IMG/VR virus record: IMGVR_UViG_3300021437_000010
Span: 1 to 64,000 of that record
Reading direction: 5' to 3' (one strand)
Origin: a virus
Length of the DNA: 64,000 nt
Shown: piece after piece, positions 47,106-55,618 of the stretch
Layout of the letters: every line of letters starts with the position of its first letter
Numbering within the stretch: the first letter of the stretch is position 1
The notes under the pieces: generated by a model
Databases searched by the model: none
Told to the model about the DNA's origin: nothing
Seen by the model: the letters and a program-made list of their open reading frames with translations, nothing else
Program-made: the position numbers and the translations under genes

Positions 47106-47192
47106 GCATATGAAACACATCGCCCAGGGTTGTGGTGTCATAAATAGTGCTTGTGTATCCTAGCTTCAAACGGCTAGAAACTAGGTCTTTAT

Positions 47193-47411
47193 GTGCTCAG
47201 GCAATTGTTTAGCACTCGTCTCAAACAAATCAGGAAGCAGCAAAAGATGACTCAAGAGAAACTTGCTGAGGCCGTAGGGGTGTCAACATCAACCATCCAA
47301 AGATGGGAATATGCGGATGATGCTCCATCATTTGACCGGATTGAGGTATTGGCACGAGCACTAAACGTTAGGGCAAGAGACCTCTTCGATTTCGGGGACA
47401 CTGAGATTTGA
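47193..47411 (+). CDS. Cro/XRE-family HTH protein
   Basis: 72 aa. RLKQIRKQQKMTQEKLAEAVGVSTSTIQRWEYADDAPSFDRIEVLARAL is a textbook XRE domain. GTG at 47193 or TTG at 47205 may be the start. Opposes the 46457 regulator. Confidence 0.8.
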   Translation: MLRQLFSTRLKQIRKQQKMTQEKLAEAVGVSTSTIQRWEYADDAPSFDRIEVLARALNVRARDLFDFGDTEI

Positions 47412-47499
47412 TCTGCTGTGTAGCGGAAAACTAAGCCAGCAGATCAGCAAACGCGATGCCTCAAGATATGGAGACGCGTCAATAGTCATAAACGCACCA

Positions 47500-47529
47500 G
47501 CTACCAAATATTAACATTGGTAGCTTTTT
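47500..47529 (+). terminator. intrinsic terminator
   Basis: GCTACCAA / TTGGTAGC and five T residues, 90 nt past the Cro-like gene. Confidence 0.75.
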
Positions 47530-47782
47530 GCCATGGTTTAGGAACCTCAACAAAATACCCCTGATGTACACCACATCGTAACCTGCAAAGATAGTTACTT
47601 TTGAGTAGAAGAACGTATAGTACTCATACTAAGGTGTTGCTACAACAGCAACGCTCAGGACAAAGGCCAGTCCTTGACCAAACTTGTTTTCATCGAAGAA
47701 AAGAGGTACTACAACTCCCACGATGTCTACTATTTGCGCAATAGTGAACTAGAATATTTCAGTTACCCCCGTCGGGATTTTT

Positions 47783-47813
47783 TGTTCATTTTGCCGCATG
47801 TACAAAATGAACA
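47783..47813. promoter_or_regulatory. 11-bp perfect inverted repeat
   Basis: TGTTCATTTTG / CAAAATGAACA with a 9-nt spacer in the 47530-48080 gene-free stretch. Confidence 0.45.
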
Positions 47814-47947
47814 TACGCGCATGTAAGTTTCTACGCAAGCACATACGCTTGTATGGCAATTACGAGTCTAAGCAATCTTCATGCAATCTTTATAGAACAA
47901 GTGTTCTTGAACCTCACAAAATGGCTTCTGCGTACGTCTAAGAACCA

Positions 47948-47981
47948 TCTAAGGATTTTTCTCTAGAGAAATTTCCTAAGA
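47948..47981. promoter_or_regulatory. third copy of the TCTAGA-centred palindrome
   Basis: TCTAAGGATTTTTCTC-TAGAGAAATTTCCTAAGA, the same design as 32070-32097 and 42418-42475, upstream of the LuxR-type gene at 48081. Confidence 0.6.
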
Positions 47982-48080
47982 GACATAGCCTGATTTATTC
48001 GAGAAAATAGAGTTACCGACTCATGCTTCATCTCCCCCAGGTCCCAATTGAGTCGGCAATATTAGAAGAAGAGGCAGATC

Positions 48081-48320
48081 ATGGAAACGATCCAAGCAAA
48101 CAAGTTGCCAAACTTCACTCCGCGTGAATTAGATGTGATTCAACTCCTCGCACATTTCAAGACACGCAAACAAATATCTGCGTGTCTTAGCATAACGTAT
48201 GATACTGTTGACTCTTATATGCATAGCATATTCAAGAAGGTAGGTTTGCACAAGCAAGTAGAGCTTATCGCGTTTGCAAATGAAAACGGGTTTGGCAAAG
48301 ATGAGGTAATCAATGGATAA
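48081..48320 (+). CDS. stand-alone LuxR-type HTH protein
   Basis: 79 aa: FTPRELDVIQLLAHFKTRKQISACLSITYDTVDSYMHSIFKKVGLHKQVELIAFA is a GerE/LuxR HTH without any sensor domain. First gene of the coupled operon 48081-51563; probably a regulator under the palindrome upstream. Confidence 0.8.
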   Translation: METIQANKLPNFTPRELDVIQLLAHFKTRKQISACLSITYDTVDSYMHSIFKKVGLHKQVELIAFANENGFGKDEVING

Positions 48321-48651
48321 AAAGACACTGTATAAATTTTTGCCATACACATCCAATCTTGATGCAAGAAGCATTTACAGAGCACTTGAGAGGCATTTCA
48401 AGGTTGGCATCAGCTGCCAACGATGTACGTGTTATCACCGATACGGTCTAATGCTAATTACAGGCGACTATAGTAGTTTTTACGAGCACATTACAGATGT
48501 CGGCAACGAAGGCAGGAAAAACGCCATTGCACATTTTGAGTGGTCATTTGGTCAGGTTACAGACTCAGGCTTGATTACAATTGAGCAACGTGATGAACGA
48601 CTCTATGAGGTTGTTTTCACGCAGTTGGCACCAAAGGAGGTCCTAGTATGA
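48313..48651 (+). CDS. hypothetical protein
   Basis: 112 aa, helical start and CQRCTCY cysteine pair near 35. Overlaps neighbours on both sides. Unknown. Confidence 0.6.
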   Translation: MDKKTLYKFLPYTSNLDARSIYRALERHFKVGISCQRCTCYHRYGLMLITGDYSSFYEHITDVGNEGRKNAIAHFEWSFGQVTDSGLITIEQRDERLYEVVFTQLAPKEVLV

Positions 48652-49103
48652 ATGATTTGTATTTTGAGCCTGCAATTGCAACATTCGAGCTGCCATTGCC
48701 ACCTGGAATAAACAGTTCCTATGGTATAGGCAAATCAAGGACAACAGGCAATCCTCGTATTGTATCTAATGAGCAACACAAGCAATTCAAAAGAGATGCG
48801 GCTCTGCTTGCTAATAATCAGCTTCAATTGATGGATAAGCCGAATAGATCTACATATGAGCGTGCGATTGAGCAAATCAACAAATACAGATTGTTCATAT
48901 TCCTTGAAGTTCTGTTCTTCCTTGAAGATATCTTGTCTCGTGATGAGGATGGCGGTCTTAAAGTGGTGCAGGACGTAGTTTGTCAATGCATAGGTATCAA
49001 TGATAAATATGTACTAGGTGCGCATTTATGCAAGCGCAAGTCAAATAGCAATTCAAGATGCGAGATTGCTGTCTACATAGCAAATCAGGAGAACGCGCTA
49101 TGA
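48648..49103 (+). CDS. rusA: RusA-family Holliday junction resolvase
   Basis: 151 aa. FELPLPPGINSSYG at the N-terminus and RDEDGGLKVVQDVVCQCIGINDKYVLGAHLCK (near 104-135) give the RusA acidic triad (two Asp in RDED, Asp in KVVQD/IND) and Lys. It should resolve branched replication and recombination intermediates as a dimer. ATGA overlaps on both sides. Confidence 0.8.
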   Translation: MNDLYFEPAIATFELPLPPGINSSYGIGKSRTTGNPRIVSNEQHKQFKRDAALLANNQLQLMDKPNRSTYERAIEQINKYRLFIFLEVLFFLEDILSRDEDGGLKVVQDVVCQCIGINDKYVLGAHLCKRKSNSNSRCEIAVYIANQENAL

Positions 49104-49498
49104 GACGAATATTTAAGCGAGTGGCTGCCTTTGCCCCTGTAAAGAAGAACAAAGAATACCGACATGCGGTCCCTAGATCATTTAAACAGTTCAAACTCGA
49201 CAAACGCGTTTTCCAAGAGATTGACACATGTTCGTTTATCAGACCATATGTTATTGGAGAAACTGATGGATTTGATTTGCCAGAGGGCATTGACCTAAAT
49301 CAGATTAAATGGACATATGTACTAAGTCCAGGTGATTTAGATCATGTAAATAAACATATGTTGCAATTGCCAACACATCTTGGAGCAGTCGTGTTCGACA
49401 TGTTGGAAGGCGAAAGAGCACACGCGAGAGTACTTCTCACGCAAGAGCAGATGAAGATTATACACGAGTCGGCAAAAAAGCGAGAATATTCCCGATGA
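49100..49498 (+). CDS. hypothetical protein
   Basis: 132 aa from the ATG at 49100 (4-nt overlap). Basic N-terminus, IKWTYVLSPGDLDHVNKHML centre. Unknown. Confidence 0.6.
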   Translation: MRRIFKRVAAFAPVKKNKEYRHAVPRSFKQFKLDKRVFQEIDTCSFIRPYVIGETDGFDLPEGIDLNQIKWTYVLSPGDLDHVNKHMLQLPTHLGAVVFDMLEGERAHARVLLTQEQMKIIHESAKKREYSR

Positions 49499-49848
49499 GA
49501 TTTGCGATTAAGTGTCCCCGCTGCGGCTCTACAATCAGGTTAGAACCGCCGTGGATGAGACTTATCTATTCATGTCGTTGTAAGCCTGAGAAGGCCATGC
49601 TGGCCTTCTCATTGCGATTGGAGGCCACTCAATCGCCAACATCCACACATGACGAGTTGAATCCAGAAACCATCGCTCGTATGTATTATTATATTCGAGA
49701 GTTGCGAGTAAAACATGCAGGCACATGTAATCTATGCAAAGCCGTTGCTGAACAAGGATTAGTGTGTCCTGACCTGGAAGAGCTGCGTATAGTGTGCAAT
49801 AAGTGGTTATCTTTGAAAATAACATGTCCAGAGGAGAAACACATATGA
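49495..49848 (+). CDS. double zinc-ribbon protein
   Basis: 117 aa with CPRCGSTIRL...CRC, and a later CNLCKAVAEQGLVCP cluster. 4-nt overlaps. Possibly a transcription or DNA-binding factor. Confidence 0.6.
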   Translation: MRFAIKCPRCGSTIRLEPPWMRLIYSCRCKPEKAMLAFSLRLEATQSPTSTHDELNPETIARMYYYIRELRVKHAGTCNLCKAVAEQGLVCPDLEELRIVCNKWLSLKITCPEEKHI

Positions 49849-50309
49849 GCAGAGCACAAGGCACCGAGCTACTCAAACAACGCGTGCGAGTCTCGTTCGA
49901 TTTTGATGTCATTTGTAATGACGGGCCAGTACATAATTCAGGCAACGATGATGATGATGTGAAACAGTACGATCTGGCCCTGCTCAGGAGCTTCCTCAGC
50001 GCCGACAAAGAGAAACTCCTCCACATGCTGGTGGACGCTATCGGCGCTGAGATGGGCCTGAATAGCACTGATAGCTTCATGAGACAGTTCTTACCAGAGA
50101 TAGATATAAACAGCCACGTCCTGTTCAGCAAGGCCATAGGCGGGCTATGTGGCGATGTAGGAGATTATTGGAGAGAGACACGAGATGATAGTGATCTCCC
50201 ATGGGGCGAAGTCCTCACTCTTGCCACTGAAAAGCTTTTCGAATGCTTCAAAGCAGAGTTCGTGAAAAGTAGTTACACGGTGATAGGAGAAAATAATGTC
50301 ATATGTTAG
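49845..50309 (+). CDS. hypothetical protein
   Basis: 154 aa from the ATG at 49845. Starts VRVSFDFDVICNDGPVHNSGNDDDD, then helices. Unknown. Confidence 0.6.
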   Translation: MSRAQGTELLKQRVRVSFDFDVICNDGPVHNSGNDDDDVKQYDLALLRSFLSADKEKLLHMLVDAIGAEMGLNSTDSFMRQFLPEIDINSHVLFSKAIGGLCGDVGDYWRETRDDSDLPWGEVLTLATEKLFECFKAEFVKSSYTVIGENNVIC

Positions 50310-50502
50310 AGGTAAGTGCGATGAATGCAAGTGTGAGAATGAATGGAAGCATCCATGTTCTAGATGCGAGAATGTTGTATGTGATCAGCATGCGCATATT
50401 GCACGATCATATAAAGATGAAAGTTGTACATATGTATGTAACGGTTGTTATCAGCTATGCATGGAAGCATACAGACGGAAACAGCGGCGTGATAATGAAT
50501 GA
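50296..50502 (+). CDS. zinc-finger micro-protein
   Basis: 68 aa: CDECKCENEWKHPCSRCENVVCDQHAHI...YVCNGCYQLC, eight or more Cys/His in a B-box-like spacing; related to the C-terminus of 41155-41550. Confidence 0.65.
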   Translation: MSYVRGKCDECKCENEWKHPCSRCENVVCDQHAHIARSYKDESCTYVCNGCYQLCMEAYRRKQRRDNE

Positions 50503-50752
50503 CAGCAAAAAATCGTTGACAGCACGCGAAACCGAAGCCTTGCATCTACTTGCGCAAGGCATGTGTAACGCAAAAATAGCTGAAATATTGGTTGTTGGGG
50601 AAAGATCAATTCAGGAGTACGTACGTAGAATCATGCGTAGAACGGGTATCCATAATCGCGTGTTGCTCGCTTTCTACGCATTTCGCGAAGGGTATGTTAC
50701 GAATGCTGAAATAAAAGATGCTATAGAGCTAGAGAGGCAGAAACAAACATGA
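50495..50752 (+). CDS. second stand-alone LuxR-type HTH protein
   Basis: 85 aa from the ATG at 50495: LTARETEALHLLAQGMCNAKIAEILVVGERSIQEYVRRIMRRTGIHNRVLLAFYAFREG. Paralogue of 48081-48320 in the same operon. Confidence 0.8.
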   Translation: MNDSKKSLTARETEALHLLAQGMCNAKIAEILVVGERSIQEYVRRIMRRTGIHNRVLLAFYAFREGYVTNAEIKDAIELERQKQT

Positions 50753-50961
50753 GCAAAGATGACATATTTGAGACATATTGGTGTAAAAAGCCAGACGAGG
50801 TGGATATACGCATATCGCCCTCATGGACACCTGGATGGAGAGAAGATATAACACAACCATGCGCACAAGGCAAAACATATGGAGAAGCTGTTAACACCGC
50901 AAAAGAGACGCTAGAGATGCTTGTCAAAGCAACCAATGACGAGGAGGAAAACATAATATGA
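50749..50961 (+). CDS. HicB-like protein
   Basis: 70 aa: IRISPSWTPGWREDITQPCAQGKTYGEAVNTAKETLEMLV follows the HicB partial RNase H fold (strands then a helix). No HicA toxin is adjacent, so an orphan. 4-nt overlaps. Confidence 0.6.
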   Translation: MSKDDIFETYWCKKPDEVDIRISPSWTPGWREDITQPCAQGKTYGEAVNTAKETLEMLVKATNDEEENII

Positions 50962-51563
50962 GCCAATACTGGGTAGATACAGAATTTTTTGATAATGGTT
51001 GGACAATAGATTTAATATCTATTGGAATAGTTAGTAGCGACGGAAGAGAGTATTATGCTCAACATTCTGATTTCAGCTATAATCCATATCTGACTCAATT
51101 CATATCTGAAAACACTAAATGGGTAAAAGATAATGTTTTCCCTTATCTTCGTGTGTGTTCAGGAGATGTGTCTGGATTCATAGAAGAAACTAAAAAAGGA
51201 TTGCTGAACGCTCCTAACGAAAATCACAGCGGCGTAGGAAGATGCTATAAAAGTGATTGTCCTTGGCGTACACACGAAGAACTTAAAAATGAGATAGGTG
51301 ATTTCATGGATGCTGAGGAGCACGGCAAGCCTGAACTGATAGGTCGGTGCTCTGGATATGACTTTGTAGCACTATGCCAACTATTTGGAACTATGATGGA
51401 TCTCCCCAGTAAATGGCCTCATTATATCCGTGATCTTCAGTACCTTTTAGACGTGCAATATATATCTGATGATGAGTTGCCACAACAAGATGGTAACGCG
51501 CATAATGCATTAGATGATGCACATTATATTAAGAAATTATGGGAATACATCGTAGGCAAATAA
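50958..51563 (+). CDS. DEDDh 3'-5' exoribonuclease, RNase AS-like
   Basis: 201 aa. WVDTEFFDNGWTIDLISIGIVSSDGREYYA (Asp7, Glu9), YDFVALCQLFG (Asp near 134) and HNALDDAHYIKKLW (His and Asp near 180-185) give the complete DEDDh set in the order of polyadenylate-specific RNase AS and related exonucleases. It lies at the end of the coupled operon. RNA is the likely substrate; pairing with Rsr/Y RNA is only a hypothesis. Confidence 0.75.
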   Translation: MSQYWVDTEFFDNGWTIDLISIGIVSSDGREYYAQHSDFSYNPYLTQFISENTKWVKDNVFPYLRVCSGDVSGFIEETKKGLLNAPNENHSGVGRCYKSDCPWRTHEELKNEIGDFMDAEEHGKPELIGRCSGYDFVALCQLFGTMMDLPSKWPHYIRDLQYLLDVQYISDDELPQQDGNAHNALDDAHYIKKLWEYIVGK

Positions 51564-51686
51564 GGAGAACACAATATGAGCACTACATGCGCACACCCTA
51601 ACATCACTGAGAATAACGACCTTACGAATTGCAGATGCAGAACGCGAAAAGCTGAGAAAACCCCATCAAATACGCACGTAGAGGGG

Positions 51687-51715
51687 TTGACACCTTGCCC
51701 AACATATGGCATACT
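51687..51715 (+). promoter_or_regulatory. promoter with operator hairpin
   Basis: TTGACA-N17-CATACT. CCTTGCCCAAC (51693-51703) and GTTGGGCAAGG (51722-51732) form an 11-bp inverted repeat from the spacer to the start point. Confidence 0.6.
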
Positions 51716-51753
51716 GTCCTTGTTGGGCAAGGCCCGCAAAGAAAAGGAGGAAC

Positions 51754-51957
51754 ATGGAAATGGACCAGGTCAAGGCGATATTCCGATCTACGGGTTGGAC
51801 AGTACACATACGCAAACGGTGCAAGGGAACAGAGTACATCTATGCAGCGCGAAGGATCGGGAAGGGAGTCAAAGAGGTCTATTTTGCTCCCAAATCGAAA
51901 GTAGACCTAATGGACGAAGAGCAGGTACTAGAGAAACTAGCCAACGTCACCAAATAA
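51754..51957 (+). CDS. small basic beta protein
   Basis: 67 aa from the ATG at 51754 (AAAGGAGG upstream): WTVHIRKRCKGTEYIYAARRIGKGVKEVYFAPKSKVDLM, a three-stranded, integrase-arm-like or DNA-binding sheet. Followed by a GCCTCC/GGAGGC terminator (51961-51980). Confidence 0.6.
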   Translation: MEMDQVKAIFRSTGWTVHIRKRCKGTEYIYAARRIGKGVKEVYFAPKSKVDLMDEEQVLEKLANVTK

Positions 51958-52154
51958 AAAAGGCCTCCGTTTGGAGGCAATGGACAATTGAACTATTAGC
52001 AGTATCAAGCTTCTTCTCACGCGTGTGGCAACAAAATGAAAAGAGGCCTAGAGATTCACTCGTCTCTGTTACAAGCATACATGATCAAACCAAAATTTGC
52101 AATGGTTTTCAGATCGTCTTGTGTAACAGGGTACACAAAGGAAAGAAAGTACCC

Positions 52155-53033
52155 ATGAAAGAACGATTTAACCCTTTAAACTTCAAAGCCATTGAAACCA
52201 AGTATGATGGATACAAATTCCGCTCAAGACTCGAAGCGAGATGGGCGACCTTCTTCAATGCCCTTGATATCCCCTATGAGTATGAAAAAGAAGGGTATGA
52301 CCTAGAGGGGACATGGTATCTCCCTGATTTTTGGTTGCCTAAGCAAGAGTACTTTATCGAAATCAAAGGGCAGGAGCCAACAGAGGAAGAGGCAAAAAAA
52401 GCAAAAAACCTTGCACTCTACACCAATCAATCCACGCACATCATTTCTGGTAATATTGCAGTGCCAGGTCATAAGAATGCACATTACATTCATTCTGCAC
52501 ATCCCCCGCTTATTCGTCTTAGCTGGCTAGATGAGTCAGGGCACCAAGAGAAAGATATTCCAACATCCTTGGATGCCCGCATAGCCATACAGAGACTTGA
52601 TGAATTAGGGATGGAATTTGGAGTCGCAATGTTTGCTGGTGGTCTCAAGCGGCTAACAATAAAAAGAGCATATAATCAGTCTCTTGCTCTAGACTGGCTA
52701 GAGTCGCAAATAGAGTTAGATATACATAACCTTCACAAATTACGTGATCTCATGCCGTTGCTAAAGAAATGTGAGAATGAACTATTTAGCATATTCTCGC
52801 AGACAGACAAAGAGAGCAATGAAAATTATAGGGTCTATGTCATAGGACAGGACGAAGATCCTGCTCGACTAGAATGGCAAGCCTGTACTTATTGTAATAT
52901 GGTTGTTATTGCTAGTGCCTCAATAAAAGGTTCAGACCCTTGGACCTGCCCATGTTGCAAACGAGGATCTGTCACCAATGATTCCCCTCGCCTACTTGCT
53001 GCATACGAAGCAGCTCGTCAGGCCAGATTTTAG
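52155..53033 (+). CDS. PD-(D/E)xK nuclease with zinc ribbon
   Basis: 292 aa from the ATG at 52155; the frame is open upstream to 51576 but a terminator, a promoter and another gene lie in between, and GGAAAG precedes 52155. SRLEARWATFFNALDIPYEYE...TWYLPDFWLPKQEYFIEIKG (20-75) has the full E...PD...ExK motif. C-terminal CTYC...CPCC zinc ribbon (near 255-285). Resembles phage nucleases with a restriction-like fold. Confidence 0.8.
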   Translation: MKERFNPLNFKAIETKYDGYKFRSRLEARWATFFNALDIPYEYEKEGYDLEGTWYLPDFWLPKQEYFIEIKGQEPTEEEAKKAKNLALYTNQSTHIISGNIAVPGHKNAHYIHSAHPPLIRLSWLDESGHQEKDIPTSLDARIAIQRLDELGMEFGVAMFAGGLKRLTIKRAYNQSLALDWLESQIELDIHNLHKLRDLMPLLKKCENELFSIFSQTDKESNENYRVYVIGQDEDPARLEWQACTYCNMVVIASASIKGSDPWTCPCCKRGSVTNDSPRLLAAYEAARQARF

Positions 53034-53053
53034 ATAGGAAGCGAGGTGAAATA

Positions 53054-54244
53054 ATGAGCAGAAGGCATAGTGTTGTAAGACATCAGGCAAATTACTTCTA
53101 TGTTCCACTAGAAGATGATTTTCTTGCTATGTATGAAAAAATTGCCAAAGAACTAGATCCTGAAAAGATACAGCAAGGTAAGCCAAAAAGCGCATCTAGT
53201 GACTGCAAGGCAATGATTGCTGCTATCCTTGAAGGATGGATGAATAGTAAACGGACCACGGCCAAAGGCGAAGAGGACCTCTACTCTTACTTCTCTATCG
53301 ACCAGCTAGTACAACAACTCAGAGGGCGATACAAGCGAAGTGTAATAATCCAGTGCTTAGGAGAGATGGAAGTAGAAGGAACCTGTACTGATCCCCAGAC
53401 AGGCGATATACACACGGGAACCATCAAAAAGCGCCCGTATCTTCAAAACATGTACGGTTACGTTTTAAACCTACCCGTAGTACAAGCACTTATAGATGCT
53501 TTACCAGAACAATCACCCTATGACATCAAAGCCAGACCAATACTTGGGCGTCCAAAGAAAAGCAGTCCAAAAACGGACGGTATTTCTGAAGAATGCAGTC
53601 CAAAAAAAGACTGCATTAAAGAAGAGAAAAGCAGTCCAAAAAAAGACGGTATTTCGGTAAAGCAGTCCAAAAACGGACCGATTAACGCGAAAAGCAGTCC
53701 AAAAAAAGACACCCCGTTCTATACACAGAATAGTAATACACAGAATAGTAATAACACAGAAGGAAAGAACGTAGGTGGCAAGACCATTCAAGCCACAAAG
53801 ACCGAACCGGATTCGTCCACTCTTTCGCTCACTTCTTCTTCGTCTTCTCAACTTCTCCACATTGGGGAGAAGTTATCCACGCAAGAGACCGTGACTCCAA
53901 GTCAAATACCAGTACCCTCCGAGTCAAATGAAGTGAAGCGGGTACAGGGATATTGGAAGAGTCTGGGTCTCATAGTCAAAATCTCCGAGCACTGGGTCAT
54001 TCTTTCTGAGCATGTCCACAGCTTTGAAGAAATGGACAGCCTCTTTAAGCATACGCAGTCCTGGGTTAATAACAACCCTCGTGTTACAGACAAAACAGTC
54101 CATCCTGGCAATCTTGTGAATTGCCTCAATGGCTGGAAGCAAGCACAAGTGTCACTCACTCAAGTCAGTCAGACAAAAGAAAAGGAAGTCGTAACCGTTG
54201 GGAATAGGCATCTTGTGAGTTTTAGTTCACGACCACGATTGTAG
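53054..54244 (+). CDS. replication initiator with iterons in its own gene
   Basis: 396 aa. The N-terminal 140 residues read as a winged-helix (DLYSYFSIDQLVQQLRGRYKRSVIIQCLGEMEVEGTC). Residues 170-220 are low-complexity SPKKD repeats encoded by five iterons; then a Ser/Thr-rich linker and a C-terminal helical domain (KRVQGYWKSLGLIV...FKHTQSWVNN) that may contact DnaB. The next gene is dnaB. This matches the lambda O plan: initiator, origin inside its gene, helicase partner. GCGAGGTG precedes the ATG. Confidence 0.78.
   Translation: MSRRHSVVRHQANYFYVPLEDDFLAMYEKIAKELDPEKIQQGKPKSASSDCKAMIAAILEGWMNSKRTTAKGEEDLYSYFSIDQLVQQLRGRYKRSVIIQCLGEMEVEGTCTDPQTGDIHTGTIKKRPYLQNMYGYVLNLPVVQALIDALPEQSPYDIKARPILGRPKKSSPKTDGISEECSPKKDCIKEEKSSPKKDGISVKQSKNGPINAKSSPKKDTPFYTQNSNTQNSNNTEGKNVGGKTIQATKTEPDSSTLSLTSSSSSQLLHIGEKLSTQETVTPSQIPVPSESNEVKRVQGYWKSLGLIVKISEHWVILSEHVHSFEEMDSLFKHTQSWVNNNPRVTDKTVHPGNLVNCLNGWKQAQVSLTQVSQTKEKEVVTVGNRHLVSFSSRPRL
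53562..53710 (+). repeat. five 17-bp iterons, candidate origin
   Basis: GCAGTCCAAAAA(AA/CG)GAC at 53562, 53595, 53631, 53662 and 53694, spaced 33, 36, 31 and 32 bp, i.e. about three helical turns. Each is itself an inverted repeat (GTCC/GGAC or GCAGTC/GACTGC). AT-rich repeats follow at 53723-53752. Confidence 0.75.
53723..53752 (+). repeat. tandem 15-bp AT-rich repeats
   Basis: ACACAGAATAGTAAT twice without gap, then AACACAGAAG. A possible DNA-unwinding element beside the iterons. Confidence 0.6.
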
Positions 54245-54253
54245 GAGAAAACC

Positions 54254-55597
54254 ATGGAAAAGCAATTACCACAAAATGTTGAAGCTGAGAAGTGCGTTCT
54301 GGGTAGCATTCTGATCGACTCTGAGTCTATTACACTGGTAGCTGACTTCCTCAAGTCGAACGATTTTTACCGCAATGAGCATAGGCAAATCTATAGCGGT
54401 ATGCTCAGTATTTATGCTCAACATGAGCCAGTAGATTTTCAGATACTTGCTGAGCAGCTAGAGCGTGATGGCCAACTAGAGGAAATCGGTGGATTTAGCT
54501 ATCTCATGTCACTCATGAATGAGGTGCCTACCAGTAACAATATAGAGTCTTATGCGCGTATCGTCAAGAAGAAAGCAGAAAAGCGAGAATTGATTAGAGC
54601 AGCTGGGATAATCGCTCAATCTGCTTATAGTGAGGATGAAGACGCTCTTTCGAAAGCAGAAGAGTTAATTCACTCTGTTAATCAGGGTAAGAGCATCGCT
54701 CGTATAACATCTCTTCAAGATGCCGTTTCGCGTTTCATCACCAAGTTAGATAAGTTGCATGAAAATCGGCTTAAAGGCGTTGTGTCTGGTGTGCCTACTG
54801 GGTTTAGAGTGCTCGATCAAATCTTGGGAGGTTTTCAGCCCTCTGATCTTATTGTCCTTGCAGCCAGACCCGCCGTTGGTAAAACTTCACTTGCTCTAAA
54901 CGTTGCATTGCGCATTATCAAGGACACAACGCATAAGGGCAACAAAATCATGATGTTCTCCCTAGAGATGGGAGAGGAACAGTTAGTTCGTAGGCTGATG
55001 TCAATGGAAGCAACGGTTGATCAAACGCGGCTGAGGACCGGAGACATTGAGGATGATGAGTGGGAACGGATTATGGCCGCCGCTGGTACGCTCTCAACTG
55101 ATCGGATGTGGATTGATGATACACCTGCCATCTCGCTTACAGAGATGAGAAGCCGTGCACGCCGTATTCAATCTGAGCATGGGCTAGACTTGATCCTTGT
55201 TGACTACATGCAACTCATGAAAGCAATGCAACCCAACGGTAAACACATTGAGAACCGGACGCAAGAGGTATCTACCATCAGTCGTGGTCTCAAAGAGTTA
55301 GCAAGAGAGCTAAATGTCCCCGTAGTAGCGCTAGCACAATTGTCCAGGGCAGTTGAAAACCGCGCTGACAAGACACCTCAATTGTCTGATTTGCGTGAAA
55401 GTGGAACGATTGAGCAAGATAGTGATGTCGTGATGTTCATTCATCAAGATCCTAGCCAAGAGATGAAAAACAACGGCTATGCACTAAACATCATGGTAGC
55501 CAAACATCGTAACGGACCTGTAGGAGTTGAGACGCTGTGGTTTACACCGCATCTTACAAGGTTTTCTGACATTGAACAGCAATTTAATGCTGACTAG
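54254..55597 (+). CDS. dnaB: replicative DNA helicase DnaB
   Basis: 447 aa, normal length. N-terminal domain (NVEAEKCVLGSILID...SNDFYRNEHRQIY), Walker A ARPAVGKTS (near 213), MFSLEMGEEQLVRRL, Walker B LILVDYMQLM (near 315), and the LSRAVENRADKTPQLSDLRESGTIEQDSDVVMF motif. It unwinds DNA at the fork loaded by the initiator just upstream. AGGAG precedes the ATG. Confidence 0.96.
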   Translation: MEKQLPQNVEAEKCVLGSILIDSESITLVADFLKSNDFYRNEHRQIYSGMLSIYAQHEPVDFQILAEQLERDGQLEEIGGFSYLMSLMNEVPTSNNIESYARIVKKKAEKRELIRAAGIIAQSAYSEDEDALSKAEELIHSVNQGKSIARITSLQDAVSRFITKLDKLHENRLKGVVSGVPTGFRVLDQILGGFQPSDLIVLAARPAVGKTSLALNVALRIIKDTTHKGNKIMMFSLEMGEEQLVRRLMSMEATVDQTRLRTGDIEDDEWERIMAAAGTLSTDRMWIDDTPAISLTEMRSRARRIQSEHGLDLILVDYMQLMKAMQPNGKHIENRTQEVSTISRGLKELARELNVPVVALAQLSRAVENRADKTPQLSDLRESGTIEQDSDVVMFIHQDPSQEMKNNGYALNIMVAKHRNGPVGVETLWFTPHLTRFSDIEQQFNAD

Positions 55598-55618
55598 CAA
55601 CCAGAAAGGATTTTTATC

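Noticed and set aside
51576-52154. Extension of the PD-(D/E)xK gene to a 485-aa protein
   Set aside because: The frame is open and 51576 has a good ribosome site, but the stretch contains a promoter-operator, a separate gene with AAAGGAGG and a terminator. A short zinc-type ORF at the start cannot be excluded.
53513-53860. 115-aa minus-strand ORF with FFWTAF repeats
   Set aside because: Repeats are the antisense reading of the iterons in the initiator gene.
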